Shown: piece by piece, positions 24,017 through 34,640 of the stretch
Position numbering within the stretch: the stretch's first letter is position 1
Layout: every line of letters starts with the position of its first letter
NCBI GenBank assembly: GCA_030652755.1
Contig: JAUSPV010000140.1
Location: forward strand, 1 to 34,640
DNA from: Caulobacter sp.
GTDB lineage: Bacteria; Pseudomonadota; Alphaproteobacteria; Caulobacterales; Caulobacteraceae
Direction of reading: 5' to 3'
Length of the DNA: 34,640 nucleotides
Program-made: the position numbers and the translations under genes
The notes under the pieces: generated by a model
What the model saw: only the letters and a program-made list of their open reading frames with translations
The model's database searches: none
What the model was told of the DNA's origin: nothing

Positions 24017-24802
24017 ATGACCAGCAGTACGGGCCGGGTGGCCGGCAAGAAGGCCTTCATCACCGGCGCCGCCCAGGGCCTGGGCGCGGCCATGGCCCGG
24101 CGGCTGGCGGAGGAAGGCGCGAAGGTGAGCCTCGCCGACATCAACCTCGACGGCGCCAATGCCGTGGCGGCCGAGATCAACGCCGCCCACGGCGAGGGGA
24201 CCGCCTTCGCCTTCCCGCTGGACGTGACCAGGGAAGACCAGTGGATCTTCGCGCTGGAGGAGGCCGACGCGGCGATGGGCGGCATCTCGGTGCTGGTCAA
24301 CAACGCCGGCATCAGCAAGGGCGGCAACCTGGACCAGTGCAGCCTGGAGGACTTCCGGACGGTGATGGCGGTGAACGTCGACTCCGTCTTCCTGGGCGGC
24401 AAGCACGCGCTGAAATACATGCGCCACAACCAGCCCGGATCAATCATCAACGTCAGCTCGATCGCCGGCCTGATCGCCAACCATAGCGGCCCGGCCTACA
24501 ACGCCTCCAAGGCCGCCGTCTGGCTGCTGAGCAAGAACATCGCCCTCTACTGCGCCAAGCAGAAGTGGGACATCCGCAGCAACTCGATCCACCCGACCTT
24601 CATCGACACCCCGATCCTGGACCCCATCCGGCAGATGTTCGGCAAGGACGAGGCCGAGGCCAAGCTCGGCCGCCAGATCCCGCTGGGCCACATCGGCGAG
24701 ACCCTCGATATCGCCAACGCCGTGCTCTACCTGGCCAGCGACGAGAGCAAATTCATGACCGGCGCGGAGCTGAAGCTGGACGGCGGCATCAGCGCGATGT
24801 GA
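24017..24802 (+). CDS. Short-chain dehydrogenase/reductase
   Basis: A 261-residue classical SDR. It has the cofactor motif TGAAQGLG near residue 16, NNAGIS near residue 95, and a catalytic Ser148-Tyr161-Lys165 set (NVSSIAG ... YNASK). The adenosine-binding Asp in SLADINL suggests NAD+. The C-terminal FMTGAELKLDGG is standard. AGGGAG precedes the ATG. The wording is closest to 3-beta/cyclopentanol-type dehydrogenases, but the substrate is open. It is co-transcribed with the HAD hydrolase gene. Confidence 0.92.
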   Translation: MTSSTGRVAGKKAFITGAAQGLGAAMARRLAEEGAKVSLADINLDGANAVAAEINAAHGEGTAFAFPLDVTREDQWIFALEEADAAMGGISVLVNNAGISKGGNLDQCSLEDFRTVMAVNVDSVFLGGKHALKYMRHNQPGSIINVSSIAGLIANHSGPAYNASKAAVWLLSKNIALYCAKQKWDIRSNSIHPTFIDTPILDPIRQMFGKDEAEAKLGRQIPLGHIGETLDIANAVLYLASDESKFMTGAELKLDGGISAM

Positions 24803-24811
24803 GGCGGCGCC

Positions 24812-25204
24812 TCAGTTGATCAGGATCGTCCCGACCAGGAACTTGCCGCCGGCCTTGCCGAGCAAGCGATCGGTCGCCTTCTGCATCTCGCCGGCCAGGT
24901 AGTCGGCGTCCGGCACGGTCGCCTTGGGCAGGCCGCCGGCGTAGCCCTGAAGGATGCCGGCATAGGCGTCCCGCAGGCGAGGCTGGATGGTGTTGGCCTT
25001 TGCCCGCAGCGCCTCGTTCGGGACATCGACGCCGCATTCGACCGTGATCACGCCACGGCTGCCGTCGCGGCGCATGATGGTGGCCGACACGGCCTTGATC
25101 TGGACGAAGGTGACGCCGCCGCCTTTCTTCTTCTCGCCGCCCGACGCCGAGGCGACGGCGGGAACGAGGCTGAGCACGGCGGCGAGGGCGAGGCGACGAT
25201 CCAT
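24812..25204 (-). CDS. Exported FliL-like protein
   Basis: A 130-residue protein with a signal peptide (MDRRLALAAVLSLVPAVASA) followed by a Lys/Gly linker and a domain running from VTFVQIKAVSATI through VPNEALRAKANTIQPRLRDAYAGIL to KFLVGTILIN. This beta-alpha layout resembles the periplasmic domain of the flagellar protein FliL, but here the membrane anchor is replaced by a cleavable signal. Related proteins in Caulobacter are often annotated only as Tat-pathway signal proteins. It converges on the SDR gene and is not in a flagellar cluster. Call is by pattern only. Confidence 0.7.
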   Translation of the reverse strand: MDRRLALAAVLSLVPAVASASGGEKKKGGGVTFVQIKAVSATIMRRDGSRGVITVECGVDVPNEALRAKANTIQPRLRDAYAGILQGYAGGLPKATVPDADYLAGEMQKATDRLLGKAGGKFLVGTILIN

Positions 25205-25232
25205 GCGCCCTACATGCGCCGGGCCGGGTTGA

Positions 25233-27522
<2,290 letters not shown>

Positions 27523-27526
<4 letters not shown>

Positions 27527-29232
27527 GCGGCCAGGCCGCAGGCCTGGGCCAGGCCCCGCACCTTGTCGAGAGCGTCCGGCGACTTCACCAGTTCGTCCCG
27601 CGTCTCTGGCGCCCGCATGAGCTTTGCCGCCTCGGCGCGGGCGCGTTCGCTGACCGGTCCGGTCGGGCCGGCCTCGCCGATCGCCAGCTTCAGCAACAGG
27701 TTCAGTCTGTGCACGGCCGGCGCGGGCGCGCGAGCCACCGTCGCCACCAGCCTGGAGTCCGCCTCGATCAGGCCGCCGACGTCTCCGACCTTGGCCAGGA
27801 TCGGGCCGGCTTCCTCCACGACGAGTCCCGCCCGCTGAACCGCCTTCTGGATGGCCGCCAGCGTCGCCAGCTTCTGGGCCGGGGACTCGGGTCCGAAACG
27901 CATTTCCTTCTCGAACCGCAACGCCGACACATTGGCGTTCAGCCAGCGCGCCGCCTGACGCTTGTTGGCGCCGCCCGTGACGTTCTCGGCCAGACGGATC
28001 AGCAGTTCGATCTCCTCCCGCGCGCCCTTGTCCTTGCCCAGAAGGGCGTCGACAAAGTCGCCGGTGACCATCGCCTGGGACCGGGCCGTGAAGGCGCCGT
28101 GGATGTCCTCCATCGACAGCACCCGACCGCCGGCGGCGGTCAGCGCCATGGCCAGGCCGCGCAGCAGGTCGATCTCTTCCACGGCGCGATTCGGCTTGAG
28201 ACGGCGGGGCCCGGTCAGCTCGCGCAGCACCCGCTGGGCGATGGCGGCGCGGCAAGATTCGAAGTGAGGCCCTCCCAGCCAGTTGGCGAGGCGCGCGGCC
28301 GGGCCCTCCAGCGGCGGCATGACGCGGGAGACCGAAGCCTCGATGGAGATCAGGGCCTCCACGGCGTCGGCGCCGGCCAGCCGGGTCATCGCCGCCAGCT
28401 GTGAACCAAGGTCCAGATCGGCGCCCAGCAGTTCGGCAAGGCCGGCGCGCGAGCCCAGAATTTCGGTCAGCGGCTGTTCGAGCACCTGAAGGGCATGATC
28501 GCGAGCCTGCGGATTGACCGGCGCGGCGTCGGCGAGGTCGAGCAGCAGGCTGACCTTCTCGGCCCAGGTTTTCGCTGGCGCGATGGAGGCCGCCACGCCG
28601 GCGCCCAGCAGATAGGCCCGTTCAGGCTCGGAAACCAGGCGCTCCGCCGCGGCCGCGAAGCCTTCCTTGTCCAGGTTGGGCAGCTGTCCGCGCTTCTGGT
28701 CCTTGAGGATGCGCTCGATGGTCCGCTCGGCGAGCTTCTGGAAGGAGCGGATGATCTCGTGGACGCTGATCCCCCGGGCCTGGGCCTCCGGAATGGCGAC
28801 CTTCTGGATAGCGTGCTGCAGCTCGACGCCGGACGCCTCCAGCTTCTGGACCAGGTCCGGCCGGTGCAACAGTTCGAACGGCGTCGCGCGCTGCCGGGCC
28901 AGCCAGTTGTCCAGCAGCCGGCCGATACGCTCGCGGGCATGGCAGGTGTAGAGGTCGGCGGGGCTCACGCAGAGCGGCGTATTATCCTCGGTCGCCTTCT
29001 TCTGCTTGGCCCGTTCGGGCGCACCCTTGTTCAGGATGGTTACGGAGGTGAACTCGCGGGTCTCCTCGTCGAGAACCTCCTTGCTCACCCGGACCGCGGC
29101 GACGCGGCCCTCGGCCAGCTGCTCCTCGGCGGACTCCAGCGCCCGCGCACGGTCTTCGGTCGCCATGTCCAGGGTCCATCCGGATCCGGGCTGGCGGCGC
29201 ACGAACAGTTCGTAGTGGACCTTTCCACGCAT
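27523..29232 (-). CDS. Large conserved hypothetical protein
   Basis: A 569-residue cytosolic protein from ATG 29232 (MRGKVHYELFVRRQPGSGWTLD); an in-frame start at 29319 adds 29 residues that look unlike it. The first 90 residues form a compact, mixed alpha/beta part (WTLDMATEDRARALESAEEQL ... TREFTSVTILNKG). A Cys-containing stretch follows (LCVSPADLYTCHARERIGRLLDNWLARQ), then about 430 residues of helices, resembling repeat or scaffold proteins. No enzymatic motif, signal peptide or membrane helix is seen. It is divergent from chvI, a place where alphaproteobacteria often keep a stable neighbour. I do not recognise a named family. Confidence 0.8.
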
Positions 29233-29376
29233 GACACCGTTATGCCGGGAAACACCTAAGGCCGCGTTTACGATGCCTCCGCCCCATTGACGCCACGCTG
29301 TCAGCGGAATTCCCTGCAACAGGACGCCGCGTCAGGTAAGGATTGCCGGCGCGACCAGTCATTCAGAAGGATACCC

Positions 29377-30087
29377 ATGGCGAAGATCACCCTGGTGGAC
29401 GACGACGAGAACATCGTCGCTTCGGTTTCGCTGGCGCTTGAAAGCCATGGCCACGTCGTGACCGCCTGCCATGACGGGGTTGCCGGACTGGAATCGCTGA
29501 CGGCCAATCCGCCGGACCTGGCGATACTGGACGTGAAGATGCCCCGCATGGACGGCATGGAGCTGCTGCGTCGTCTGAGGCAGACGTCGAACATGCCGGT
29601 GATCATGCTGACCTCGAAGGACGAGGAGATCGACGAGATCCTCGGCTTCAACCTCGGGGCCGACGATTACATGCACAAGCCGTTCAGCCAGCGGCTGCTG
29701 CTGGAGCGGGTCAAGGCCGTGCTGCGGCGGGCGGACGTGCCGGACGAGAACGGCGCGCCGGCCGGTCCCGTCGACCCGGGCGCCAAGGCCATGAAGCGCG
29801 GCAAGCTGACCCTCGACCCGGAACGCCACGACAGCCTGTGGGACGGCAAGCCCGTCCGCCTGACCGTCACCGAGTTCCTGCTGCTGCAGTCGCTGGCCCA
29901 GCGTCCCGGCTTCGTGAAGAGCCGCGACAACCTGATGGACGCCGCCTACGACGATCAGGTCTATGTCGACGACCGCACGATCGACAGCCACATCAAGCGG
30001 ATGCGCAAGAAGTTCCGCCAGGTGGATTCCAGCTTCGATGCGATCGAGACCCTGTATGGCGTCGGATACCGCTATCGCGAGTCCTGA
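29377..30087 (+). CDS. chvI: Response regulator ChvI (OmpR/PhoB type)
   Basis: A 236-residue regulator with a receiver domain ([17 protein letters not shown], phospho-acceptor Asp52 in [29 protein letters not shown]) and an OmpR-type winged helix ([19 protein letters not shown] ... [19 protein letters not shown] ... YGVGYRYRE). It controls envelope-stress, acid and host-interaction genes in Alphaproteobacteria. ATG 29377 with AGAAGG six bases upstream. The following histidine kinase gene begins inside its 3' end, and hprK-EIIA-HPr follow, the standard arrangement for this group. Confidence 0.93.
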   Translation: MAKITLVDDDENIVASVSLALESHGHVVTACHDGVAGLESLTANPPDLAILDVKMPRMDGMELLRRLRQTSNMPVIMLTSKDEEIDEILGFNLGADDYMHKPFSQRLLLERVKAVLRRADVPDENGAPAGPVDPGAKAMKRGKLTLDPERHDSLWDGKPVRLTVTEFLLLQSLAQRPGFVKSRDNLMDAAYDDQVYVDDRTIDSHIKRMRKKFRQVDSSFDAIETLYGVGYRYRES

Positions 30088-31687
30088 TCCCGGCGGGGCG
30101 GCCAGGCGGCGGTTCTGGCCCAAGGGCTCGCGCCTCGGCCGGCTGATCATCGCGCTGAACCTGCTCAGCCTGGCGATCCTGATCGGCGGGGCCCTGACGC
30201 TGAACGAGATGCGGCGCGGGCTGGTCAACGCCCGCATCGACAGTCTGATCGCCCAGGGCGAATGGATCGCCCGCATCATCGACGACGCCGCCACCGTGGG
30301 CGAGCCCGAGCCGGCGCTGCAGCCGGAGCGGGCGGCCCAGCTGCTCCAGCTCCTGCATCTGCCGCGTGACGCCCGGGTGCGATTGTTCGACCGCGACGGC
30401 CGCAAGATCACCGACTCCTACGTCGTCGCCGACCGCGTCGAGTGGAGGCCCCTGCCCCCGGTGCGCAAGCCGGACCAGACGCCGCGCGACCCCGGACCCA
30501 GCCCGACCGAACAGCGCGCGGCCAAGGCGTTGCAGACCGAACTGGCGCTCGCCAGAACCGGCGAGATCGTCAAGGGCCGCCGCATCACGGAGAACGGCGA
30601 GCAGGTGATCTCCGTCTCCCTGCCCATCCGGCGGGTGCGGGCCGTGGTCGGCGTCCTGACCCTGGAGGCCGGCGATGTGAACGAGATCATCGCCCGAGAG
30701 CGCGCCAACCTGATCCCCTTCATCCTGATCGCGGTGGGGGTGACCCTGCTGTCGTCGGTGCTGCTGACCGTTCTGGTCGCCCGCCCCGTGCTGCGGCTGG
30801 CGCGGGCGGCGGACCGGGTGAAGGCGGCGCGGGCGCGGTCGATCTCCCTCCCCGACCTGTCGCGCCGGGACGACGAGATCGGCGACCTCAGCCGCTCGCT
30901 GGAAGACATGACCGACACCCTGTCGGAGCGGATGGACGCCATCGAGCGCTTCGCCGCCGATGTGGCGCACGAGATCCGCAACCCCCTGACCTCGATCCGC
31001 TCGGCCATCGAGACCCTCGATCTGGTCAAGGACGCCAAGGCGCGCGAGCGTTTGATGGGTATCCTGAAGCAGGATGTCGGACGGCTCGACCGACTGGTCA
31101 CCGACATCTCCAACGCCTCGCGACTGGACGCCGAGCTGTCGCGGGACTCGCCGAAGGTCATCGACCTGGGCCGGCTGCTGACCGACATCGTGCAGGTCTA
31201 TGAGGCCTCCCTCCGGCCCGGCGAGGCCACGGTGGTCCTGGCCGTCCCCGCCGGGGAGACGGTCGCCGTCTCCGGGCGCGAGGGCCCCCTGGGCCAGGTG
31301 TTCCGCAACCTGATCGACAACGCGCGCTCGTTCAGTCCGGCCGGCGGAGAGGTGCGCGTGACCCTGACCCATGACCGCGGCCAGGCCCGGGTGCTGGTCG
31401 AGGATGACGGCCCCGGTATCCCGCAGGACAACCTCGAGACCGTGTTCGAGCGGTTCTATACCTCAAGGCCCAAGGGCGCGGCGTTCGGCGGCAACTCGGG
31501 CCTTGGTCTCTCCATCGCCCGCCAGATCGTCCAGGCGCACGGCGGCGAAATCCATGCGGAGAATCGCGCGAAATCCGACGAAAAATCGGGCGAGATTCCG
31601 CGAGATAAATCTCCGGACTCCGCCAGTTCCGGTGAAACGATCGCCGGCGCCAGGTTCGTCGTCGTCCTGCCCGAGCGGCGATCATGA
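30056..31687 (+). CDS. chvG: Sensor histidine kinase ChvG
   Basis: A 543-residue membrane sensor. Helix 1 is at about residues 30-50 ([20 protein letters not shown]), followed by a periplasmic sensor domain with a proline-rich loop. Helix 2 is at about residues 218-243 ([19 protein letters not shown]), then a HAMP region. The phospho-acceptor is His305 in [18 protein letters not shown]; the ATP-binding boxes are [18 protein letters not shown] and GLGLSIA. I use ATG 30056, overlapping chvI by 32 bases; longer readings run through chvI out of frame. Partner of ChvI. The last residues overlap hprK by an ATGA. Confidence 0.92.
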   Translation: MASDTAIASPDPGGAARRRFWPKGSRLGRLIIALNLLSLAILIGGALTLNEMRRGLVNARIDSLIAQGEWIARIIDDAATVGEPEPALQPERAAQLLQLLHLPRDARVRLFDRDGRKITDSYVVADRVEWRPLPPVRKPDQTPRDPGPSPTEQRAAKALQTELALARTGEIVKGRRITENGEQVISVSLPIRRVRAVVGVLTLEAGDVNEIIARERANLIPFILIAVGVTLLSSVLLTVLVARPVLRLARAADRVKAARARSISLPDLSRRDDEIGDLSRSLEDMTDTLSERMDAIERFAADVAHEIRNPLTSIRSAIETLDLVKDAKARERLMGILKQDVGRLDRLVTDISNASRLDAELSRDSPKVIDLGRLLTDIVQVYEASLRPGEATVVLAVPAGETVAVSGREGPLGQVFRNLIDNARSFSPAGGEVRVTLTHDRGQARVLVEDDGPGIPQDNLETVFERFYTSRPKGAAFGGNSGLGLSIARQIVQAHGGEIHAENRAKSDEKSGEIPRDKSPDSASSGETIAGARFVVVLPERRS

Positions 31688-32118
31688 TCCGTCACGCGGG
31701 GCTGATCGCCCTGCGCCTCGGCCGGGACTGGCGCGGGGTGCTGATCGAGGGGCCCTCCGGCTCTGGCAAGAGCGACCTGGCGCTGCGGGCGATGGACGAG
31801 GGCTTCCGGATGGTCGCCGATGATCGGGTGCTGGTCTGGGCGTCCGGCGGCCGCAGCTTCGGCCGCGCGCCGGACGCGCTCCATGGCCTGATGGAGACCC
31901 GCGGCGCGGGGGTTCTGCCGGTGGCTGCCCTGCCCTTCTGTCCGGTCGTGATGGCCGTGCGCTGCGCGGCCTCGCCGGAAGCCGTCGAGCGGATGCCTTC
32001 CGGCCAGACGCTGGACCTGCCCGGCGGGCCGGTCCCCATCCGTTCCCTGTGGCCTTTTGACCGCGCGGCGCCTGCGAAGTTACGTCGGCTCATAGAGCAT
32101 CTTGGACACGGACATTAA
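31684..32118 (+). CDS. hprK: Short HPr kinase/phosphorylase of alphaproteobacterial type
   Basis: A 144-residue protein equal to the catalytic domain of HprK: Walker A GPSGSGKS near residue 22, then RMVADDRVLVW with the acidic pair, and a C-terminal region with LDLPGGPVPIRSLWP. Alphaproteobacteria typically keep only this domain. It phosphorylates HPr on Ser47, controlling the PTS-type phosphorelay. It starts inside the chvG stop (ATGA) and is followed by EIIA and HPr. A second, longer HprK-like gene at 6289-7248 belongs to the lasso cluster and should not be confused with it. Confidence 0.93.
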   Translation: MIRHAGLIALRLGRDWRGVLIEGPSGSGKSDLALRAMDEGFRMVADDRVLVWASGGRSFGRAPDALHGLMETRGAGVLPVAALPFCPVVMAVRCAASPEAVERMPSGQTLDLPGGPVPIRSLWPFDRAAPAKLRRLIEHLGHGH

Positions 32119-32134
32119 CGGGCGTATCTAGCCC

Positions 32135-32160
32135 CTTCGCGGCCTCCTCCCGCCGCGAGG
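32135..32160. repeat. GC-rich hairpin between hprK and the EIIA gene
   Basis: TCGCGGC-ctcctccc-GCCGCGA forms a perfect seven-base stem with an eight-base loop, extendable by a T-G wobble and a G-C pair. It lies in the 94-base gap between hprK and the EIIA gene. There is no T-run, so a simple terminator is unlikely; an RNA processing or attenuation point is possible. Confidence 0.35.
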
Positions 32161-32212
32161 CTGACGGGCAGGGGATACCCGGTTTGATCATGACAAGGCG
32201 TTGGGCCCTCTG

Positions 32213-32617
32213 ATGATTGGGCTCGTGATCGTTACACACGGTCGGCTGGCGGAAGAGTTCATCTTCGCCATGGAGCATGTCGTCGGCCCGCAGGACGCGG
32301 TGCGGGCGATCTGCATCGGTCCCGACGACGATATGGAAAAGCGCCGCAAGGACATCCTGAAGGCGTGCGCCGCCGTGGATACCGGCGCGGGCGTCATCCT
32401 GCTGACCGACATGTTCGGCGGCACGCCCAGCAACCTGGCGATCAGCGTCATGGAACAGACCCGGGCCGAGGTCATCGCCGGCCTGAACCTGCCGATGCTG
32501 ATCAAGCTGGCGTCCCTGCGCACCCGCATGAGCCTGGAAGAGTGCGTGCACCACGCCCAGGAAGCCGGCCGCAAGTACATCTCCGTCGCCTCCTACGTGC
32601 TGGCTGGCGAGAAGTGA
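32213..32617 (+). CDS. PTS EIIA component, mannose family
   Basis: A 134-residue protein with the EIIA-Man fold: GLVIVTHGRLAEEFIFAMEHVVG, where His9 is the likely phospho-site, TDMFGGTPSNLAISV in the middle, and a C-terminal ...AGRKYISVASYVL. In Alphaproteobacteria this protein takes phosphate from HPr and acts as a regulator rather than a sugar importer. ATG 32213 is preferred over an in-frame TTG at 32201. The stop overlaps the HPr start (GTGA). Confidence 0.92.
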   Translation: MIGLVIVTHGRLAEEFIFAMEHVVGPQDAVRAICIGPDDDMEKRRKDILKACAAVDTGAGVILLTDMFGGTPSNLAISVMEQTRAEVIAGLNLPMLIKLASLRTRMSLEECVHHAQEAGRKYISVASYVLAGEK

Positions 32618-32886
32618 GCCTCAAGCGCACGGTCGAGATCGTGAATGAGCGGGGACTGCACGCCCGCGCCTCGGCCAAGTTCGTCAAGCTGGCCGCGAGC
32701 TTCGACGCCGAGGTGTCGGTCAGCCGCGACGGCTCCACCGTCGACGCCCGCTCGATCATGGGCCTGATGATGCTGGCCGCCGGCATCGGCTCGACCATCG
32801 AGATCAGCGCCGAGGGCGAAGAGGCCGAGGCGGCGCTCGAGGCGCTGTGCACGCTGGTGGCCAACCGGTTCGACGAGGAGCGGTAG
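32614..32886 (+). CDS. HPr-family phosphocarrier protein
   Basis: A 90-residue HPr. Phospho-acceptor His16 is in NERGLHARASAKFVKLA, the regulatory serine is Ser47 in DARSIMGLMMLA, and the C-terminal helix follows. It receives phosphate from enzyme I (not in the window) and passes it to the EIIA; Ser47 phosphorylation by HprK turns this off. The GTG start shares its bases with the EIIA stop. Last gene of the chvI-chvG-hprK-EIIA-HPr block. Confidence 0.93.
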   Translation: MSLKRTVEIVNERGLHARASAKFVKLAASFDAEVSVSRDGSTVDARSIMGLMMLAAGIGSTIEISAEGEEAEAALEALCTLVANRFDEER

Positions 32887-32953
32887 CCGGACTTCATCGC
32901 GTTGTCGCGCGAGACATGGCGTGCCACGATAACATTCGCAGCGGGGGCGAGCC

Positions 32954-33655
32954 ATGAAGACCAAGTTCGGAATGCTATGTCTGGCGGTCTTGAGCCTCAG
33001 CGCCATTTCCGCTTGCTCTCCCGCAGCAGAGACGGCTCCAAAGCCCGAACCTGAGAAGCAGGCTCCTGCGGAGAAGCCGAGTCTCAAGGTTGACGCGAAG
33101 CCGATATCGCCCGACGAGGTCGAATTCGAGGTCACGACCAACGTTCCTACGCCAATTCAGGTGATGGCGAGCGTGAATCTGGCAAACCAGAAGCCGGACG
33201 ACGTATGGATTGGCTACAGCGACAAGGTCACGCTGACCGGACCGGTCACGACGTTCGTCCTCGACACGAGCAAGGCGCGCCAGCCACTACCGAACTCAAG
33301 TTATGAAGCTGACGTCGCCTTTTATCCTCGCTGGGGCGCGGAGGGAAACGAAGCCGCCAAGGGCTTCCCGGAGTTGAGTGATACCAAAGTCATCGAACTC
33401 CAAGGGACCGGCTCGACGCGAAGCGCCGCTGTTCGACGTGAGGAGCTTCAGAAGTGGGTCATGCTCAACGTGGACATGAATACGCCCTGGAACGAAGGCG
33501 AGTATGTCGCCAAGCTCGGGAAGCATAAGAAGTCCAAGGCAGACCTGTCGCACCTGCACGATGCCTACTACTTCCCGGACGCCGATATGACGCTGATCGT
33601 GAACCGTCTCAAGGGCGAGGTCACCATCTGGCGCCAAGGCCGACAAACTCGCTAG
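32954..33655 (+). CDS. Hypothetical lipoprotein
   Basis: A 233-residue lipoprotein: signal peptide and lipobox ISAC with Cys21, then an Ala/Pro/Glu/Lys-rich linker (to about residue 45) and a beta-rich domain (VEFEVTTNVPTPIQVMASVNL ... ELQKWVMLNVDMNTPW ... MTLIVNRLKGEVTIWRQ). I do not recognise the domain. AT content is visibly higher and codons less GC-biased than in the neighbours, which, with the gene remnant next to it, suggests the gene came in by transfer. GGGGCGAG lies before the ATG. Confidence 0.72.
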   Translation: MKTKFGMLCLAVLSLSAISACSPAAETAPKPEPEKQAPAEKPSLKVDAKPISPDEVEFEVTTNVPTPIQVMASVNLANQKPDDVWIGYSDKVTLTGPVTTFVLDTSKARQPLPNSSYEADVAFYPRWGAEGNEAAKGFPELSDTKVIELQGTGSTRSAAVRREELQKWVMLNVDMNTPWNEGEYVAKLGKHKKSKADLSHLHDAYYFPDADMTLIVNRLKGEVTIWRQGRQTR

Positions 33656-33665
33656 CGATAGCCCA

Positions 33666-33691
33666 GCGGTTCCAGTTACCGGAAGAACCGC
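33666..33691. terminator. Possible terminator hairpin after the lipoprotein gene
   Basis: GCGGTTC-N12-GAACCGC is a perfect seven-base inverted repeat 11 bases after the lipoprotein stop. Position fits a transcription end, but no T-run follows, so the assignment is uncertain. Confidence 0.3.
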
Positions 33692-33832
33692 ACCGGCTCC
33701 GACCCGTCCCAGCCCTCGGCCGACTTGCGGATGTGGGCGAAGGTCCGGCCCTTGGTCCCGCTGATGTCGGCGATGTCGATCACCGTCGCCGGAACTTGTG
33801 GCCTGGTGGTCGCTTCCGGCCCCGACGCGCTC
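33676..33832 (-). pseudogene. C-terminal remnant of an unidentified gene
   Basis: On the minus strand, after a TAG at about 33832, a frame runs open to TAA at 33676-33678. It reads VIDIADISGTKGRTFAHI and ends SAEGWDGSEPVRFFR, an ordinary protein C terminus rather than random sequence, but it has no ATG and no ribosome binding site. It looks like the tail of a truncated gene left when the lipoprotein gene was acquired. The parent family is not recognised. Confidence 0.4.
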
Positions 33833-33863
33833 TAGGTTCGATCGCCAGAGCCCGGGGAGCCCC

Positions 33864-34334
33864 ATGTCCGAACTGCTGATGCCGGCCGCGATCATCCTGG
33901 GGCCCGTCTTGATTGTGGCCCTGGTCAGCCTGGTCCGGCGGTCCGTGCGCTTCCGGTGGGCCAACGTCTTCCGGCTGTATCTGACCCTGATGTTCGGGTT
34001 TTTCGGTCTCTACGGCCACATCCTCCATCCGCAGACGGTGGTGGACCTCATTCCCCCGTTCTTTCCGCTGCGGGTCGAGGCCAGCTACGCGAGCGGCGTG
34101 CTGGAGCTGGCATTCGCGATCCTGATCTGGACGCGCTGGGCGCGGATCACCGGCTGGGCGATCATCGCCTATCTGGCGCTGGTCCTGCCCTTCAACATCT
34201 ATGGATGGACAGTCGCGACCAACGTGCCGAGCTATGCCAACGCGCCTTACTACCTGTGGATTCGCATCCCGTTGCAGGCGGTGTTCATCGCCTTCGCCTG
34301 GTTCGGAACCCGGCCTCCCAAAGGTTCGGGATAG
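33864..34334 (+). CDS. DoxX-like membrane protein (hypothetical)
   Basis: A 156-residue protein with four membrane helices (AAIILGPVLIVALVSLV; YLTLMFGFFGLYGHIL; SGVLELAFAILIWTRW with WAIIAYLALVLPFNIYGW; IPLQAVFIAFAWFGT). The second and third helices with an intervening HPQTVVDLIPPFFP loop resemble DoxX-like proteins. The start ATG 33864 has GGGGAG five bases upstream. Function unknown; it stands alone between the remnant and the nitroreductase gene. Confidence 0.78.
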   Translation: MSELLMPAAIILGPVLIVALVSLVRRSVRFRWANVFRLYLTLMFGFFGLYGHILHPQTVVDLIPPFFPLRVEASYASGVLELAFAILIWTRWARITGWAIIAYLALVLPFNIYGWTVATNVPSYANAPYYLWIRIPLQAVFIAFAWFGTRPPKGSG

Positions 34335-34488
34335 GCCGGAGCCACCCCTCCCTCGCAAACCGTCAGGTTGGCGTCGCGACGGCGCGAGCGGGCCCCTGCC
34401 CTCTTGCCATTGTCGATTTTCCGGTGGACTGACGGCGCGTCACAAGCCTCAAGCACTCGCGCGCCATAGAGCCATCTCAGGGTCACAC

Positions 34489-34640
34489 ATGCAGTTCGAC
34501 GACGTCATTCGCGGCCGCCGCAGCATCCGGGGCTACAAGCCCGACCCGGTTCCCCGGGCGCTGATCGAGGAAATCATCGGCCTGGCGATGCGCGCGCCGT
34601 CGTCAATGAACACCCAGCCGTGGAACTTCTATGTCGTCAC
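34489..34640 (+). CDS. Nitroreductase-family protein, N-terminal part, cut by window edge
   Basis: From ATG 34489 the frame reads MQFDDVIRGRRSIRGYKPDP, then VPRALIEEIIGLAMRAPSSM and NTQPWNFYVV. RRSIRxY and APSSxNTQPW are the FMN-binding start of the nitroreductase family. Only about 50 residues are in the window, so length and specificity cannot be judged. Confidence 0.88.
   Translation, partial: MQFDDVIRGRRSIRGYKPDPVPRALIEEIIGLAMRAPSSMNTQPWNFYVV

Noticed and set aside
23357-24427. 356-residue minus-strand ORF
   Set aside because: Shadow of the HAD and SDR genes; His/Val/Asp/Gly-rich and without motifs.

Overview
The window is one contiguous piece of a very GC-rich alphaproteobacterial chromosome, most likely from the Caulobacterales (Phenylobacterium/Caulobacter-like). 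The grounds are the chvI-chvG-hprK-EIIA-HPr block, PseB/PseC (FlmA/FlmB-type) genes, a CheY-like/CheE-like gene pair, and dense packing with many 4-bp ATGA/GTGA overlaps. There are no tRNAs, rRNAs, insertion sequences or CRISPR arrays, and no gene-free stretch longer than about 210 bases.

Region by region. 1-1495: the N-terminal part of a methylmalonate-semialdehyde dehydrogenase gene (cut by the window edge) and a divergent LysR regulator with a dyad between them. 1522-9427: a RiPP gene cluster, read here as a lasso peptide cluster. A minus-strand pair encodes a cobalamin-binding radical SAM enzyme of the RiPP C-methyltransferase type and an asparagine-synthase-like macrolactam cyclase. A divergent plus-strand operon encodes a PqqD-like leader-binding protein (B1), a transglutaminase-like protease (B2), a 45-residue precursor not called by ordinary ORF finding, an HPr-kinase-like enzyme, an unrecognised 354-residue protein and a geranylgeranyl-reductase-type flavoenzyme. 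A small Nif11-like ORF overlaps the end of this operon on the opposite strand, directly behind a GMC oxidoreductase gene (9686-11299).

11440-12518: response regulator plus CheE-like partner. 12551-13345: a MaoC-type dehydratase gene broken by an in-frame TAG. 13352-16590: glycogen-debranching-type glucosidase and GT4 glycosyltransferase. 16671-18158: EthA-like Baeyer-Villiger monooxygenase. 18318-23291: small hypothetical and envelope genes (DUF695, DUF1206, AsmA, two lipoprotein or membrane proteins, VanZ-like, and a 34-residue one-helix protein). 23360-24802: HAD hydrolase and SDR. 24812-25204: exported FliL-like protein. 25329-27526: pseB-pseC, the first two steps of pseudaminic acid synthesis. 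27523-29232: a large conserved hypothetical. 29377-32886: ChvI-ChvG-HprK-EIIA-HPr, the envelope-stress two-component system coupled to the nitrogen/carbon PTS branch. 32954-34640: a lower-GC lipoprotein, a gene remnant, a DoxX-like membrane protein and the start of a nitroreductase.

The most interesting system is the RiPP cluster. The precursor has the lasso leader pattern Y-x2-P-x-L-x3-G-x5-T followed by an 18-residue core with Thr at position 1, Asp at position 9 and Ser at the C terminus. This predicts a 9-residue macrolactam ring starting from an unusual Thr, a tail Ser suitable for the HprK-like kinase, possible C-methylation by the B12 radical SAM enzyme, and a further step by the unknown protein/flavoenzyme pair. 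No transporter, TonB receptor or isopeptidase gene lies in the window.
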